From: Gracilariopsis chorda | Taxonomy: Eukaryota; Rhodophyta; Florideophyceae; Gracilariales; Gracilariaceae | Assembly (NCBI GenBank): GCA_003194525.1 | Contig: NBIV01000068.1 | Location: 62,001 to 126,000, forward strand | Length of the DNA stretch: 64,000 nt | Direction: 5' to 3' | In this document: piece by piece, positions 53,007-63,959 of the stretch | Numbering within the stretch: the stretch's first letter is position 1 | How the letters are laid out: each line of letters begins with the position of its first letter | The notes under the pieces: generated by a model | Told to the model about the DNA's origin: nothing | What the model saw: the letters and a program-made list of their open reading frames with translations, nothing else | Databases searched by the model: none | Translations under genes and position numbers: made by a program

Positions 53007-53507
53007 CTATGGCTGATGCTGCAGCTGGTGTGAGGGAGCCGGTGTGGTCTCAACCTCTTCCACCTTCATCGGAATGGGCATCTGTTGTTCTTCCTGTTCA
53101 GCTTGTGGCAGCGCAGGCTGCGGCGGGGGGTGTGAGGGAGCCGGGGTGATCTCACCCTCTTCCACCTCCATCGGAATGGGCATCTGTTGTTCTTCCTGTT
53201 CAGCTTGTGGCAGCGCAGGTGGCGGCGGCGGGTGTGAGGGAGCCGGGGTGATCTCATCCTCTTCCACTTCCATTGGGACTGGCATCTGTTCTTCCTCTTG
53301 TTCAGCTTGTGGCAGAGCAGGTTGCTGTGGCGGCAGTGGTGACAGCGGTGGCTGTGAAGGAGCCGGGATGGTCTCATCCTCTTCCACTTCCATCGCAACC
53401 GGCATCTGTTCTGCAGGCATCGGTGGGAGAGGGGGAGCCATCGGAAGCGGTGGAATGTGACTTGGAAAGCCTCTCACAAACTCCAGAAATCCAGCAATTG
53501 GGACCAA
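53007..53507 (-). CDS. Helitron N-terminal Pro/Glu repeat region
   Basis: Part of the Helitron protein N-terminus. It holds about 3.5 tandem units with starts near 53040, 53142, 53244 and 53364 (102 bp, the last spacing 120 bp). Each encodes QMPxPMEVEEDEITPAPSHP plus ALPQAEQEE. A disordered, acidic and Pro-rich linker with no known domain. Confidence 0.75.
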   Translation of the reverse strand: MVPIAGFLEFVRGFPSHIPPLPMAPPLPPMPAEQMPVAMEVEEDETIPAPSQPPLSPLPPQQPALPQAEQEEEQMPVPMEVEEDEITPAPSHPPPPPALPQAEQEEQQMPIPMEVEEGEITPAPSHPPPQPALPQAEQEEQQMPIPMKVEEVETTPAPSHQLQHQP

Positions 53508-53696
53508 AGTTAGTAGACCTAAGGCAACGCACCAACTGGCTCAAGCGGCGCTTGTGCTATCTGCGGCTGCAACCGAAGTAGGTGCAGGAGTAATTTCGTC
53601 CTCTTCCAGGGCTGGAACAATGGGTCCTTGCTCGTGCGCTCCGCTCTCATTTTCCGGCATGTCATCGGGAGCGGGAGGAACTGGTAGCCGTCGAGG

Positions 53697-53900
53697 TCAT
53701 CCAGCTCCTGGCCTTGCGCCATCTAAGTTCACTCTGGCACCTCCCGAATTGGCTCTGGCACCACCGAAATTGGCTCTTTCCCCTCCTGAATTGGCTCGTG
53801 CACCTCCAGAATTGGCTCTGGCACCTCCAGAATTCCTTCGAGCACCTCCAGAGTTCGATCTGGCCCCACCAGAGTTTGGACGTGGACCTCCTCGCGTCAT
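53697..53900 (-). CDS. Helitron N-terminal RGG/NSGGAR repeat region
   Basis: Probable start of the Helitron protein (MTRGGPRPNSGGARSNSGG at 53900), with about eight 21-bp repeats encoding the heptad NSGGARA. GGxRP-type N-termini occur in many transposon proteins and look like nucleic-acid-binding, disordered tails. A frame change separates it from the Pro-rich repeats. Confidence 0.65.
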   Translation of the reverse strand: MTRGGPRPNSGGARSNSGGARRNSGGARANSGGARANSGGERANFGGARANSGGARVNLDGARPGAG

Positions 53901-53960
53901 TTCAATTTACGAAAAGAAAAGAAAAAAATAATTCTATTTTTTTTAAACCGGTAAAAAGTT

Positions 53961-54560
53961 TGCTAAAGTTCCAGAATAATTTCCAGTATAACAAAAGGTT
54001 GAGTGTGAAAAACCGGTTGCAGTTTGTTGCTTTGCAACCACCGGGCCTAGTCGCATGAGCAAATAAAAAATTTGCTGCAAGGCTTATATTTACCCGATGC
54101 AGTCGTGCGCAGCACAGGGACTCTCCTGTTGGATTATGACCGGTGGAGTGCGCCCAGCTGGTTTCCAAGCCGTTTGATGTTTGACCCGCGTCCGGTTGTA
54201 AGGATTGGCCTGCCTTTACTCACACAACAAAGTGTGCTTTCCGGCCCCAAGAGGTACGACACGGCGGCCGCCCCGGACCCTGCACAGCAAGCTGGTATTA
54301 GGTCCAGGAAACCCTCAGACCTCCTGATCGCCATCAAACGACCAGTATACCACAGAAGAGCACCTGACTTTTCCCAGATCCGTGGTACTCAGTGGGTACT
54401 CTTGTGGCAACCTGCACACGAGCTCTGCCTCGCCTAGGTCCCAGGGCAGCAAACAGTTCCCAAAATAGCAAAATGTTAGGAAACTGCGCTATTGGCCAAA
54501 CTTGAAATGGGTGGTGAAAATAGTGATTAGGGTCAGCAAGCGAGATGCTTTTTGCACTGT
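53961..54560. other. Helitron 5' flank / array junction
   Basis: No gene recognised. The Helitron's 5' terminus should lie here. A TATATATGC motif occurs at about 54572, shortly before tandem-unit homology resumes. Confidence 0.4.
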
Positions 54561-54599
54561 GGCAGTGCCGTATATATGCTCTGTGCATTTTGCTGCACT

Positions 54600-54892
54600 G
54601 GGGCAGTGAAAAAAGGCAGCCACGTGCCGTGCAAGCCAGCTACTGCTGAGTGGCTGGCACTGCAGTCATTTACTGTAGTTCCAGCCACTGAGCAGCAGCG
54701 GCAGTTAACTTGCAGGAGCAGCCAATAAGCTTTGAGCTTTGCTGCTACTGGTGAATTTTTTGACTGGCAGGGAGGCGTTGCACTAAAAGAGGTTTGTGCA
54801 TGCGCTGAAGAGTGCGTATGGGCGTGTTTATTGGCGCAATCCCTCCGTTCAATCAAGATGTACGCCCTCATACGCTTGTAAATCTATAGAAT
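54600..54892 (+). repeat. Partial tandem unit right of the Helitron
   Basis: 3' half of the 500-bp unit: GAGTGGCTGGCACTGCAG, then AGCAGCCAATAAGCTTTGAG, GTGAATTTTTTGACTGG, GCATGCGCTGAAG and TATTGGCGCAAT, ending TAAATCTATAGAATG. Same orientation as the left copy. Confidence 0.75.
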
Positions 54893-55388
54893 GGAGGGAC
54901 GAGTAGAAGCGGCCTTCGGCCCCGGGCGGCGCTGCGCCCCGCTGAATAGGGATGGCTTTGGGGGATATGCAGCCCGCTTTTGCTCACTAACGCTCGCAAA
55001 CGACCTGCAGACCCATGACAGCCGCGGCGCCGACAGTGAATATAGAATAGAGTAGCAATTGAGCGCCCGCGCGATTCCGATTGGCGGGCACTGCAGTTAT
55101 GCATGGAGAGTACAGTGGATTGTAATTGGCCAGCACTGCCAAAATGACTGGCAGTCAACATACAGCAGCAACCAATAAGCTTTGCGCTTTGCTCCTGCTG
55201 CTGATGCTGCTGCTCCTGATTCTGCTGTTGCTGCTGCTGGTGGTAATGAATTTTTTTAATGGCGGGGAGGCGTTGCGCCAAAAGAGGTTTATGTATGCGC
55301 TGAAGAGGGCGTGTGGGCGTGTTTATTGGCGCAATACCTCCGTTCAGTCACCATGCACGCCCTCATACGCTTGTAAATCTATAGAATG
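54893..55388 (+). repeat. Complete 496-bp tandem unit
   Basis: Full unit from GAGGGACGAGTAGAAGCGGCC (first 20 bases given loosely) to CTATAGAATG. Contains GCGGCCTTCGGCC hairpin DNA, several CCAAT/ATTGG words and a CTGCTG-rich run at 55197-55240. Confidence 0.8.
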
Positions 55389-55516
55389 TTGAGACAAGTA
55401 GAAGCAGCCTTCGGCCGCCGGCGGCCCTGAGCGCCGCTGAGGTGAGGTAATTGTGGGGGATTTGTATGCCGTTTGTGCGTGCTTTCGCTCAGAAACGGCC
55501 TCAAAACCAATGAGGG
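55389..55516 (+). repeat. Tandem unit truncated by the family B LTR
   Basis: Starts TTGAGACAAGTAGAAGCAGC and follows the unit up to ACCAATGAGGG, where the LTR begins at 55517. GAGGG (55512-55516) would be the left target duplication. Confidence 0.78.
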
Positions 55517-56042
55517 TGTAGGAGAATGACCATTGGGCAGGTGCAGTGGTGAAATAACCATGCGGCTGGGCTGGCACAGGTCAGAACATTGCTGGCCGAA
55601 ATATTACACGTGTCCAGGCTGGGTGCCTATGCAGGAGATACGAGGGGACAGTGCGAGTGCCAAGGCACTGTTGCTATAGGTTCTATTATGTAGCTTATTT
55701 TATGTAATTTGTTAGGATAGTGTCTGGAGGTCAGAGCGCCTCGCCAGCCATATAGGTTGGCTCGAGTGCCGCCGATCTCTGAAGTGTAAATACAAGCACC
55801 CTCAACGTCTACTTGCCGCCATATACAGCCAGTAGGACTCCGAAGGCCTCCAAGCCATCGCTACCATTCTCCCGACCTGTCGGGACTTGAGATAGCGCCT
55901 GCCCATTGCGCCTCGCTGCCAGTTGGTGCCCGCGTCACTCATAGACCCAGTGGATTGTCACCCCAGTGGTTGGCTCTCTGCCGCTACTAACCCCTAGTAG
56001 ACTACTACCCCAGTTGGCAAAACGACGTAGTATTCTACTACA
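55517..56042 (+). repeat. 5' LTR of family B element
   Basis: 526 bp, TGTAGGAGAATG ... TATTCTACTACA, homologous to the 530-bp solo LTR at 31145-31674. It starts inside a tandem-repeat unit and is followed by a PBS. Confidence 0.85.
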
Positions 56043-56044
56043 AC

Positions 56045-56062
56045 TTGTCTCCTGACCTAGAA
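56045..56062 (+). promoter_or_regulatory. Primer-binding site of family B
   Basis: TTGTCTCCTGACCTAGAA aligns base for base, with two or three mismatches, to the family A PBS. The same tRNA (probably Tyr) is implied. Confidence 0.65.
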
Positions 56063-56168
56063 GCCTAGAGGAACAGCCATTTGGACCTTAAGGAAAGAAG
56101 CTTACGCATAGGACTTCTACCATTGGACTATTAGTCAACGCAACTGGCTCGAAAGCAACACCGACCGT

Positions 56169-57685
56169 ATGGATAACCAACAACCCAACCCAAGGAGCGA
56201 AGACCAGCAAGGAACCCCGGGCGCAGCCGCATCTCCTGCAGTCGCTGTAACCCCATTGGCCGCCCGAGCGGACAATAATAGTGACCGTAGGAGTACCCCC
56301 ACCCGCTCCAGTGGACGTGTTATGGACCCGGTGGACAATGCTGAAAAGATAACCAGAGATTCGCCATTGGTCACTCACCTCCGCGATAGGATGGATCAGC
56401 TCAATCTTCCGCAAGGTCCAAGGAATGATGCAGAACAGCCTCAGGACTTAGCTGCTACCGTAACCATCCCCCGTATGGTGGAAGATGTCGGCGCTCTCCT
56501 ATGGCCGCAACTACGCTCTTGGTGCGAACACCAAGTGGAGCAGTTCCTTAGGGACCAACGGGATAGAGTATTACGGGAGCTCCTCGCCTCTCTGGCAGAT
56601 CAACTGGTTCCTCAGGTTGTGCAATCAGATGTCTTCGTGGAGTCCATTGCCACGACCATCCAAGGGGAAATCACCCGCCAGGCAGGAACATTTCACAGCC
56701 CTCGGGCTGTTTCCAAAAATTTACCATTGCATGTCCATGGGTCAACACACACCGGACCTCAGGGAGCAGATATAGAAGTAGCTCCTCGCCTGGTTACAGC
56801 ACAGGAAGGCCCATTGGGTTATATACCGCCTGGAGAAGGGAGAATCCAGAGGCAAAGAGGCCGTGCGGGAGATACGACCAATGGACAACACGGCGTTCGG
56901 TACGCTGGCGAGTCCCTCGAGGACGATGAAGAGCTCGCGCAAAAGGACTTCGTAGGTACCGAGACCATAGGAAGAAGAGACGCAGCCGAAGGCGTAAGTC
57001 GAGGACGAACCATCGGAAGAGGCACCACTCGGACTCGAGCGATGACCATTCGGACTCGTCGGACTCTTCCGATACTGATGCGGATGAGGCGGATGTTCGG
57101 CGCCTCAAACCATTGGTCACGACTAGTGAGATTTTCCAGAAAGTCTTAGACGTGAGCATGTACCGTTTCATGGATCGGTCCACGCGGTACACCTCTTCGG
57201 TCGCCAAGAAGATTGCCAGGTGGGCGAAGAGAATGCAACTGACCGTCCTGGACAAGTTTTCTGGTAAGGATCCCATCACAGTCCTTAGGTTCTTGAGCTC
57301 ATTCCAGGTGGCCTGTGACCAGAATGGTGTCCATGAAGGAGCAGCGCTTTATTGCTTCCAGTTTTTCCTAAGTGGAAAAGAGAAGGACCAAGTGGTTGCC
57401 AAGATCTACAGCTCGGCCAACCCCATTGATGCCCGAGATTGGGAGCTGCTAATAACCTATCCAGAGGTTGGTCATTACCTCTTGGAAACGTATGGGACTG
57501 ATGACCACATAATGGGTGCCCATCAGGACTTAATTGGATACCACCAGAGTTCCAGCATGTCCGAAACGGATTACACTGACCAACTTTGGACTAGAGCCCG
57601 CAGGTGCGGGAATGTGTTCTCCGAGGGTTGGCTGAAGCGACATTTTATCGCGGGATTGCTCCCTGCGATACGGATTCATGTCTGA
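56169..57685 (+). pseudogene. Family B gag region
   Basis: Starts at ATG 56169 (MDNQQPNPRSEDQQG) with a Pro/Ser/Arg-rich N-terminus and a helical block VEQFLRDQRDRVLRELLASL. A basic stretch follows, then a capsid-like region (LDKFSGKDPITVLRFLSSFQ, SSSMSETDYTDQLWTRARRC) that parallels family A gag (YFTGEDPVLVLDFVSRFV, ETDYSVRLNKAFHRCG). No CCHC knuckle was seen in this copy. Fossil. Confidence 0.78.
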
Positions 57686-58440
57686 AACCACCACACTGCC
57701 CACCCAGACTTGACGCTGCGTCAACTGGTGACGTATGCCGATGGATACGGTAAGACCTATAGGACTACCCGTCCAACGGGTGACGCGGATACTCGGGTTC
57801 ACGCAAGAACCCTGACCAGAGGAGTGAAGGCCCACATGGTAGAGTCCCCGTCGGAAATGGACTGGGCCTTTGGACATTCAGACACCTCAGATGCTCTTGC
57901 GGTGAGCTTCTCCTCAGCTCCGTCAGGAGCACAATCGGCCTTTTCGTCAAGAACGACCACCCCATCGGCCCCGGCGACACCCCGTTATTCTCTGATTGCC
58001 CCCAGGAGGGATGTCATTACGAAGTCCAATCAGGCCCGTTATATTTTTATTTCCACGGCCCAGCCGTGTGACTGCATAAAGTATATGCCTGAGGACATCA
58101 GCAAGGGAATTATGGCGCGAAAGGAGGAGAACTATCAGGTGCGCGGAGCCGAGGGTTACTTCCGTAGAACCTTCCCTCTGAGGATCACTGGAGCGCCAGG
58201 GAGCTCAAAGTATGTGACTCCCCTGACCACACCGGTGAAGCAACCTGAGGTGAACATGGTTGAAGACCCAAGGGATAGCGTCGAATACCTGGACAGACAA
58301 GGCAATCTTGCGGTGCCCACGCCGTAGGAGAACGACCAGAGGGACGCATAGAGGCGTATCGTCCTTCTTATAACTGCCGCCTGAAACCATCGGACTCGCA
58401 GACCACAGTAGCTGAGAAGAGAAAGAAACCAGAGGACGAA

Positions 58441-58980
58441 ATGACAGGGGTCTCGAGTCGGGTGTATGCTGTGGACCAATGGGAAGACCTGGAGGACGCT
58501 GTTTGTGTCCTGAGGAAGGATAACTACAAGGTAAAGGGAACCTTGGGACTACAGGCCAATACCACAAGGACGTTTACGGCCGTATTGGATACTGGAGCAG
58601 GCCCCATTCTTGTACATCCGAAGGTCTTACCATTCGGCTGGGAAAGGATGATGCAGGAAAAGAAGTCACTGACGGTAACGGACGCATCACGTCGGCCGAT
58701 GGACATTCGCGGAATACTTCCGCTTTACTTCCAATTGGGTCACCTGAAGGTTAAGACTTGGTTTCTTGTATGTCCGAACCTGGGGGCAGAAGGGATCCTA
58801 GGGACAAGCTTTATTGATAGATATGTAAAGGCAATCTATCCTGGCCAAAGGAGGGCCACTTCCATCGAGTACCACTATTGGCGATTGTCTGCTCGCGCCC
58901 TGGACCCGAGGCTGCCCCAGCTAAGGTCAAGTTTCCCACGAGGACCATGTCCAACAAGGTCAGATTGGCAAAAGCGATAG
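58441..58980 (+). pseudogene. Family B protease region
   Basis: FTAVLDTGAGPILVHPKVL carries the DTGA active-site block. GAEGILGTSFIDRYVKAIYP is the second conserved block (ILG). Part of the fossil pol. Confidence 0.82.
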
Positions 58981-61156
58981 TCATACCGCCTATGACCCAG
59001 GTAGCAGCTGCAGCGGTATGCGAGTCCTCAGGTCTGGTTTTGTTGCAAAGCCATCCCAAGTTGGTAACGAAACACCTTTCCCTCATGGCCAATGGAGTAA
59101 TGAATGTGGTACCCAACCGGCCCTTTGCGGTCACGATGAGCAACTTCCGTGAGAAGACTACAAAGCTACCGAAGGGTGCAGTGGTGGGGGTATCTATGCC
59201 TGCTCCAGTGGCCATTATGGAGATTGATGCGGAGAAGTTGCTTCCTGGGGGTGAAACACAGGCCAAGTGGGAAAACGACGTCAACCTTGGCGATGGCTTT
59301 GAACCACATAGAAAACAAGTCATTGATCTACTCAAGGACTTTGCTAGCATGTGGAGTGGAAAGCTGGGCGAGATCGATGCCACAAGGCATCGAATTGACC
59401 TTAAAGACGCGGCCACGCCCCAATATCAGCACCCATATCGGACTGGCCTAAAAAGAAGAGAGTTGGTAGCTAAGGAGGTGGAGAAAATGAAGTCCGCTGG
59501 GGTCATTGAGCGTGCACCATCCACTGAGGCCGAATGGGCTAGCCTTTTTGTCCTAGTGGCCAACAAGGACGGAACGGTACGGTTTTGTATTGATTACCGC
59601 AAACTAAATGCGGTGACGAAGAGGGATACTTATCCTATCCCCGGATGGACGACTGCTTTGACTACCTTGGGGACGCGCAAATTTTCACCACGTTGGATGC
59701 CAATTGTGGGTATTAGCGGGTTTCCATGGACGACAAGGCGAAGTCACTGACTACCTTCACGACCCACGGGAGATTATTCCGACTTATACGGATGCCGTTT
59801 GGTCTCATGAATGTGCCAGCAACTTTCCAGCGGGCCATGGACATCATTTTGTCCACGGTCAAATGGAAATTCGCTTTGGTCTACCTAGATGATGTGATCA
59901 TCTTTTCCAGGTCCATTAGGGAACACTTCTCACATGTAAAGGCAGTCCTTAGGTTACTCCAGCAGGCTAGTGTCGCACTGAAATTGAAGAACTGTTTCTT
60001 GTTCTAGCTCTCTGTGGACTACCTTGGCCATGTGGTCCTGCCCGGTAAACTCCAAGCGGCCCAGGTTACAACAAAGGCCATACGGGAAGCACGACCCCCT
60101 AGGACCCATACGGAATTGCACTCCTTCCTTGGCCTTTGTAATGTTTACCGTTGGTTTGTCCCAGGATTCGCAAAAATTGCAGCACCTCTCATTGAGATGC
60201 TTAAGAAAGGGACCCCTTCGGAATTTGACGACCTCACGGACGAGCAGTATGAGGCCTACCAGAACCTCAAGGACCATTTGGTTAATCCGCCGGTCTTGGC
60301 GCTACCCAAGGCCAATAAACCGTATATCCTAGATATGGACGCATCTGCGACCCAGGTGGGCTGTGTCTTTCTACAAGAGCAGGAGTCCCCTAAGGAGTAT
60401 AGCCCAAATGGCTACTGGAGTAGGTCCCGGACCAAGGCGGAAAGGAGCTATAGCACCACGGAAAAGGAATGGTTTGCCATCGTGTGGTCAGTGCTCCATC
60501 TTCGGCCTTATTTGGAAGGAGCTCGCTTTACCATTAGGACAGATCACCACTCCCTCCACTGCTTACTGAACATGACGGACGCATCCTCCCGTATGGCCAG
60601 ATGGAGATTGCGCCTGGCCGAATTCGACAACGCAGTGACCTATAGACCAGGGCTGAAACATCAGGCCACAGATGCGCTGTCACGCACCCTGAACGATGGT
60701 ACGGACCAAAGTCCCCTGGACGATGAGATTCCCACCATCTGGGACGGACCACAGTACACTGATGACGAGGGAGAGGAACCACGTGGGGCTGAGGTGAGAA
60801 TGGCCGAATGGACGGACGGACACGGCGCAGCGATCTTATGCGCCGTGGACTGGGAAGATCGACCGTTGGATATCCATATGGCCCAGTCGGAAAGCGCGGA
60901 TATTGCACCAATACCCCTCGAGGAATTAATTCAGGCCCAGAAAACGGACGAATACTGCGCCCACACAGGAGAGAAAGTAGGGACCCCTGGATCGCTGTTT
61001 GATTATGACCGCCGAGGCATATTATGTCGCAGGTCACCATTGGACGGGGCGATACAGCGGGTAGTGCCTAAGGCCTTACGGGCACGCCTTCTTTACCTCG
61101 CGACTATCCGAGGTTGGCTGGCCATCCTGGAGGGACTAAGATGTATCAGACACTGA
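58981..61156 (+). pseudogene. Family B RT-RNase H region
   Basis: RT blocks: SAGVIERAPSTEAEWASLFV, RFCIDYRKLNAVTKRDTYPI, MPFGLMNVPATFQRAMD, LVYLDDVIIFSRS, LGHVVLPGKLQ and SFLGLCNVYRWFVPGF. RNase H: LDMDASATQVGCVFLQE, ERSYSTTEKEWFAIVW, TIRTDHHSLHCLLNM and KHQATDALSRTL. Normal order for Ty3/gypsy. Interrupted a few times. Confidence 0.85.
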
Positions 61157-61179
61157 GGAGATAATTTCACTGGCCCCTG

Positions 61180-62673
61180 ATGGCCAATGACATAATCGAG
61201 ACCATAAGGACTTGTGCAGCATGTACAAAGATCCAAGGGACAAGAGCGGTACATGAAGGGAAACTGAAGTTATTCCCAGCGGCCCGGTCTTTGGAGTTCA
61301 TTTCTATGGATATCCTAGGGCCATTTGCGAAGTCGACCCACGGCAGCCGATTTATATTGGTGATTACCGATCGGTTTACCAAGTTGACCCGAGCAATTCC
61401 GCTCAAATCAACAACCGCCACGGGCTTCGCCATGGCTTTCCTTGTCCATTGGATTTATCCCTATTGACTGCCGCTCTATCTCCTTACGGACAATGGCTCT
61501 CAGTTTATCTCCAAATTCTTTGAGCATGTGTGCTCTGACTTTGGTCTAAAACATCTCCTTACCACCGCGTACCATCCTCAGACCAATGGACTAGCCAAAA
61601 AGTTGAACCAAACCCTGGCCAAGAGGCTAATTCACGACGTTTCCGAGCACCAATTGGACTGGGATGACTATGTACAGCCGCTGGTCTATGCATATAATAT
61701 TCAAATGCATAAGTCCACTGGTACAACTCCTTTTGACCTCACCCTCCTACGTGCCCCTGCGCCGTACATGGTTGACCTACAGGAATTAGAAGCACCTCAG
61801 GACATGACGGAGGAAATGACTCCCGCCCAGGCCAAACGGTACTCGTGGAAGCGAATTGATTCTATCTTGAAGGCCGCACAGACCACGTTGAACAAAGCGC
61901 AAGCGCACTATAAGGCCGATTTTGATCGGTACGTTTGGTTTACACCGCAAGTGGCCGTGGGAGATTATGCCCACTTGGACAGACCACCGAAGGAAAAGCC
62001 TGAGGACGAGGAATTCACCAAGAAGCTGTTGCCAAAGTCCACTGGGCCCTTCAAGGTACTTAAGTCCCTTGGGCACACGGTTACTATCGACCGAGATGGG
62101 CTCCAAGACACAGTCACAATGGACCGAATCTCTCTGGTGCCACACCGACCTTCAACTGAACAATTGGACTTGCGCGCTCTCCCTTCGTCCCAAACCCCAC
62201 CCTCCATCCCTACGCAACCAATGGGCAAAGACCGTACGGTCCCTCACAAACCACTGGTCTCCGCGGACTCAGAAGGCCCTTCCCCCGATGGCTACGGTCC
62301 CCTGGACGAAATGGTACTTCCTGAAGAAGTACCCGACCCTATGGACATCACTACGCGAACCCCCGTCGCTGTTCTTTCAGACGCTGACGGATACGGCCTC
62401 TTGAACCAAATGGACATGCTGGAGGACGCCGAAGTTGACGAACAACGAGAATATGTTCTTGACGGTATCGTCTCCGCTTGGCTCACTGACGATGGCGTAG
62501 TGCGCTACAAAGCCCGTTTGTATGGTTATGAGCCCAAGGACGATACTTGGCTTCTGAGTTCAGACATCCCGAATAATTTTGTGGCCCGCTATTGGTCAAA
62601 AACAGGCCACACGGATCGTGAACTTAAGGAGGGGGGTATCCATGGCCACAAATTTGCGCCAGCATGGGCCTAA
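61180..62673 (+). pseudogene. Family B integrase and chromodomain region
   Basis: Integrase core blocks SMDILGPFAKSTHGSRFILV, LTDNGSQFISKFF and HPQTNGLAKKLNQTLAKRL, with a KSTGPFKVLKSLGHTVTI GPY/F-like module. A Pro/Asp-rich linker of about 170 residues follows, then a chromodomain at about 62450-62620: YVLDGIVSAWLTDDGVVRYK, ARLYGYEPKDDTWLLSSDIP and NNFVARYWSK. The linker is far shorter than in family A. Confidence 0.85.
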
Positions 62674-63050
62674 TCCGCCCCCACCCAATAGGAACACTGC
62701 TTTTCGCCACGGCGCCCACGGAAACGCCTCCCACGCCGCCCCACTCGCTGGCCGCGCGCCAGTTCTTCCAAAGGTTTACGGCCACGATGAACAAATTGGA
62801 CGCCACATAACTCCGAAGTCCCTGGGTCATCAAGACCGAAACCCTCAGGAACGAACGAAGCGCGGACGGCTCACCTATAAAGAGAGTGCACCAAAACCCC
62901 AGGGACTTGTTTCAAACCCGACCTAGTGGTATTCAAGGGTTGAGATGAAGACCAATGGAGCGCGACAGAGAAGACGCACAACTTGACGCTATAAGGGCCA
63001 AAAAAGGAACCATAGTGTTTCCTGAGGACTACTAGCCATAAGGACGACCA
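62674..63050. other. Family B segment between pol and antisense ORF
   Basis: No recognised feature. A short basic ORF (62579-62926) overlaps it. It belongs to the element because the 3' LTR has not been reached. Confidence 0.4.
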
Positions 63051-63959
63051 CTAGGACGACGCAGCCGGTTGAAAAGGAAATCCCGTGCGGGCGCGCTTGC
63101 GAGCCGGACTCCGGGCGGAAGAGGATGAGGCACCACCAGCGAACTCCGTGTCCGAAAGGTTAGGACCAAAGCAGTTATCAAGGTCGGTCGCGACACGCTC
63201 GGACAACATTTTAGAGTTCTCTTCCAGGGTGGTCGCTAAGACGTCTTTGACCTCTTGGTTACGCTGAACCAGCGAGTGGTACCGCAAAGCCCGGCGAGCC
63301 CAGGATTGGGCGGAACGAAGAGCCTCGACGACACCAGTGGGTTCAAGGATACCAATGGACATGCATATCTTCTTCAGGTCATCGAAGGCCATTGTAATGA
63401 CCTCTGGAATGACCGGCACGGGAGGCGAAGGAGGAACCATAGGGACGGAAACCGTCATGGACATAGGAGGTGGGGACGCCAAGGGACCGATGGACGCCTC
63501 TGGGCGCTCTACCACGGCAACCTCATGCGCCAGCACGAAAGACGGCGCTACCGATGGGGCCGGTACAGGAACTACCGCCCGCTCTCGTACTGGAGGATGA
63601 AGACAATCTTCGCGAAACCCAATGTCCTGAGGGTAGTAATCCGGCACGGACTGACGTGGCTCGTTCACTGGGACAGCCAGAAATGGTTTGGCCTGGTAGA
63701 CGTTCCCATCATCATTGACTAAAGGATGTCGCCGGATCGGGAAGAAGGTGTCGGTGTCACAATCGTACCAAAGGAACCCGGGGGTCTGCGCCCAGTCGAC
63801 CTGAAGGACATAATCCAATAATTCCTCGACCTCTTCACTCTCGTACGCCGTACCCCGAACAATTTTCTGCACGCCCAACTCACGGATGAGCCGTATCAAG
63901 GGCCGCAGAAGAGGCACGAGTCGGCCTTCAGGACTGGGAAGAACCCGCTCGTTCCACAT
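63051..63959 (-). CDS. Antisense ORF of family B (at least 302 aa, open at window edge)
   Basis: Long open frame opposite to gag-pol, downstream of the chromodomain. It stays open past the Met at 63959 to the window end, so the true start may lie outside. Features: an N-terminal helical block RLVPLLRPLIRLIRELGVQK, an acidic EEVEELLDYVLQVDWAQTPG, and a Pro/Val-rich middle. A likely coiled coil follows (SLVQRNQEVKDVLATTLEEN), then a Ser-rich C-terminus with SPARKRAR, a possible nuclear localisation signal. No known domain. It occupies the same place as the antisense ORF of family A. It could be an accessory gene of the element. Confidence 0.55.
   Translation of the reverse strand: MWNERVLPSPEGRLVPLLRPLIRLIRELGVQKIVRGTAYESEEVEELLDYVLQVDWAQTPGFLWYDCDTDTFFPIRRHPLVNDDGNVYQAKPFLAVPVNEPRQSVPDYYPQDIGFREDCLHPPVRERAVVPVPAPSVAPSFVLAHEVAVVERPEASIGPLASPPPMSMTVSVPMVPPSPPVPVIPEVITMAFDDLKKICMSIGILEPTGVVEALRSAQSWARRALRYHSLVQRNQEVKDVLATTLEENSKMLSERVATDLDNCFGPNLSDTEFAGGASSSSARSPARKRARTGFPFQPAASS

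Larger units (their letters stand above)
48240..53960 (-). mobile_element. Helitron (rolling-circle DNA transposon), broken
   Basis: Minus-strand autonomous-type Helitron of about 5.7 kb carrying a Rep-helicase gene (53900 to 48330). It interrupts the 500-bp tandem array, whose units lie on both sides. The exact 5' TC and 3' hairpin-CTRR ends were not located, so the borders are approximate. The gene has several stops and frame changes, so this copy should be unable to move by itself. Confidence 0.85.

Noticed and set aside
53044-53460. 138-codon plus-strand ORF rich in Ser, Cys and Gly
   Set aside because: The complementary reading of the Helitron Pro/Glu repeats. Its regularity is explained by the repeat DNA.
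48240-53960. A cellular Pif1 helicase gene
   Set aside because: The helicase is preceded by HUH Rep blocks and the Helitron N domain on the same strand, so it belongs to a Helitron.
54868-55281. Gln-rich minus-strand ORF in the tandem array
   Set aside because: Its Gln run is the CTGCTG-rich hairpin of the repeat unit read backwards. The frame is not kept in the other units.
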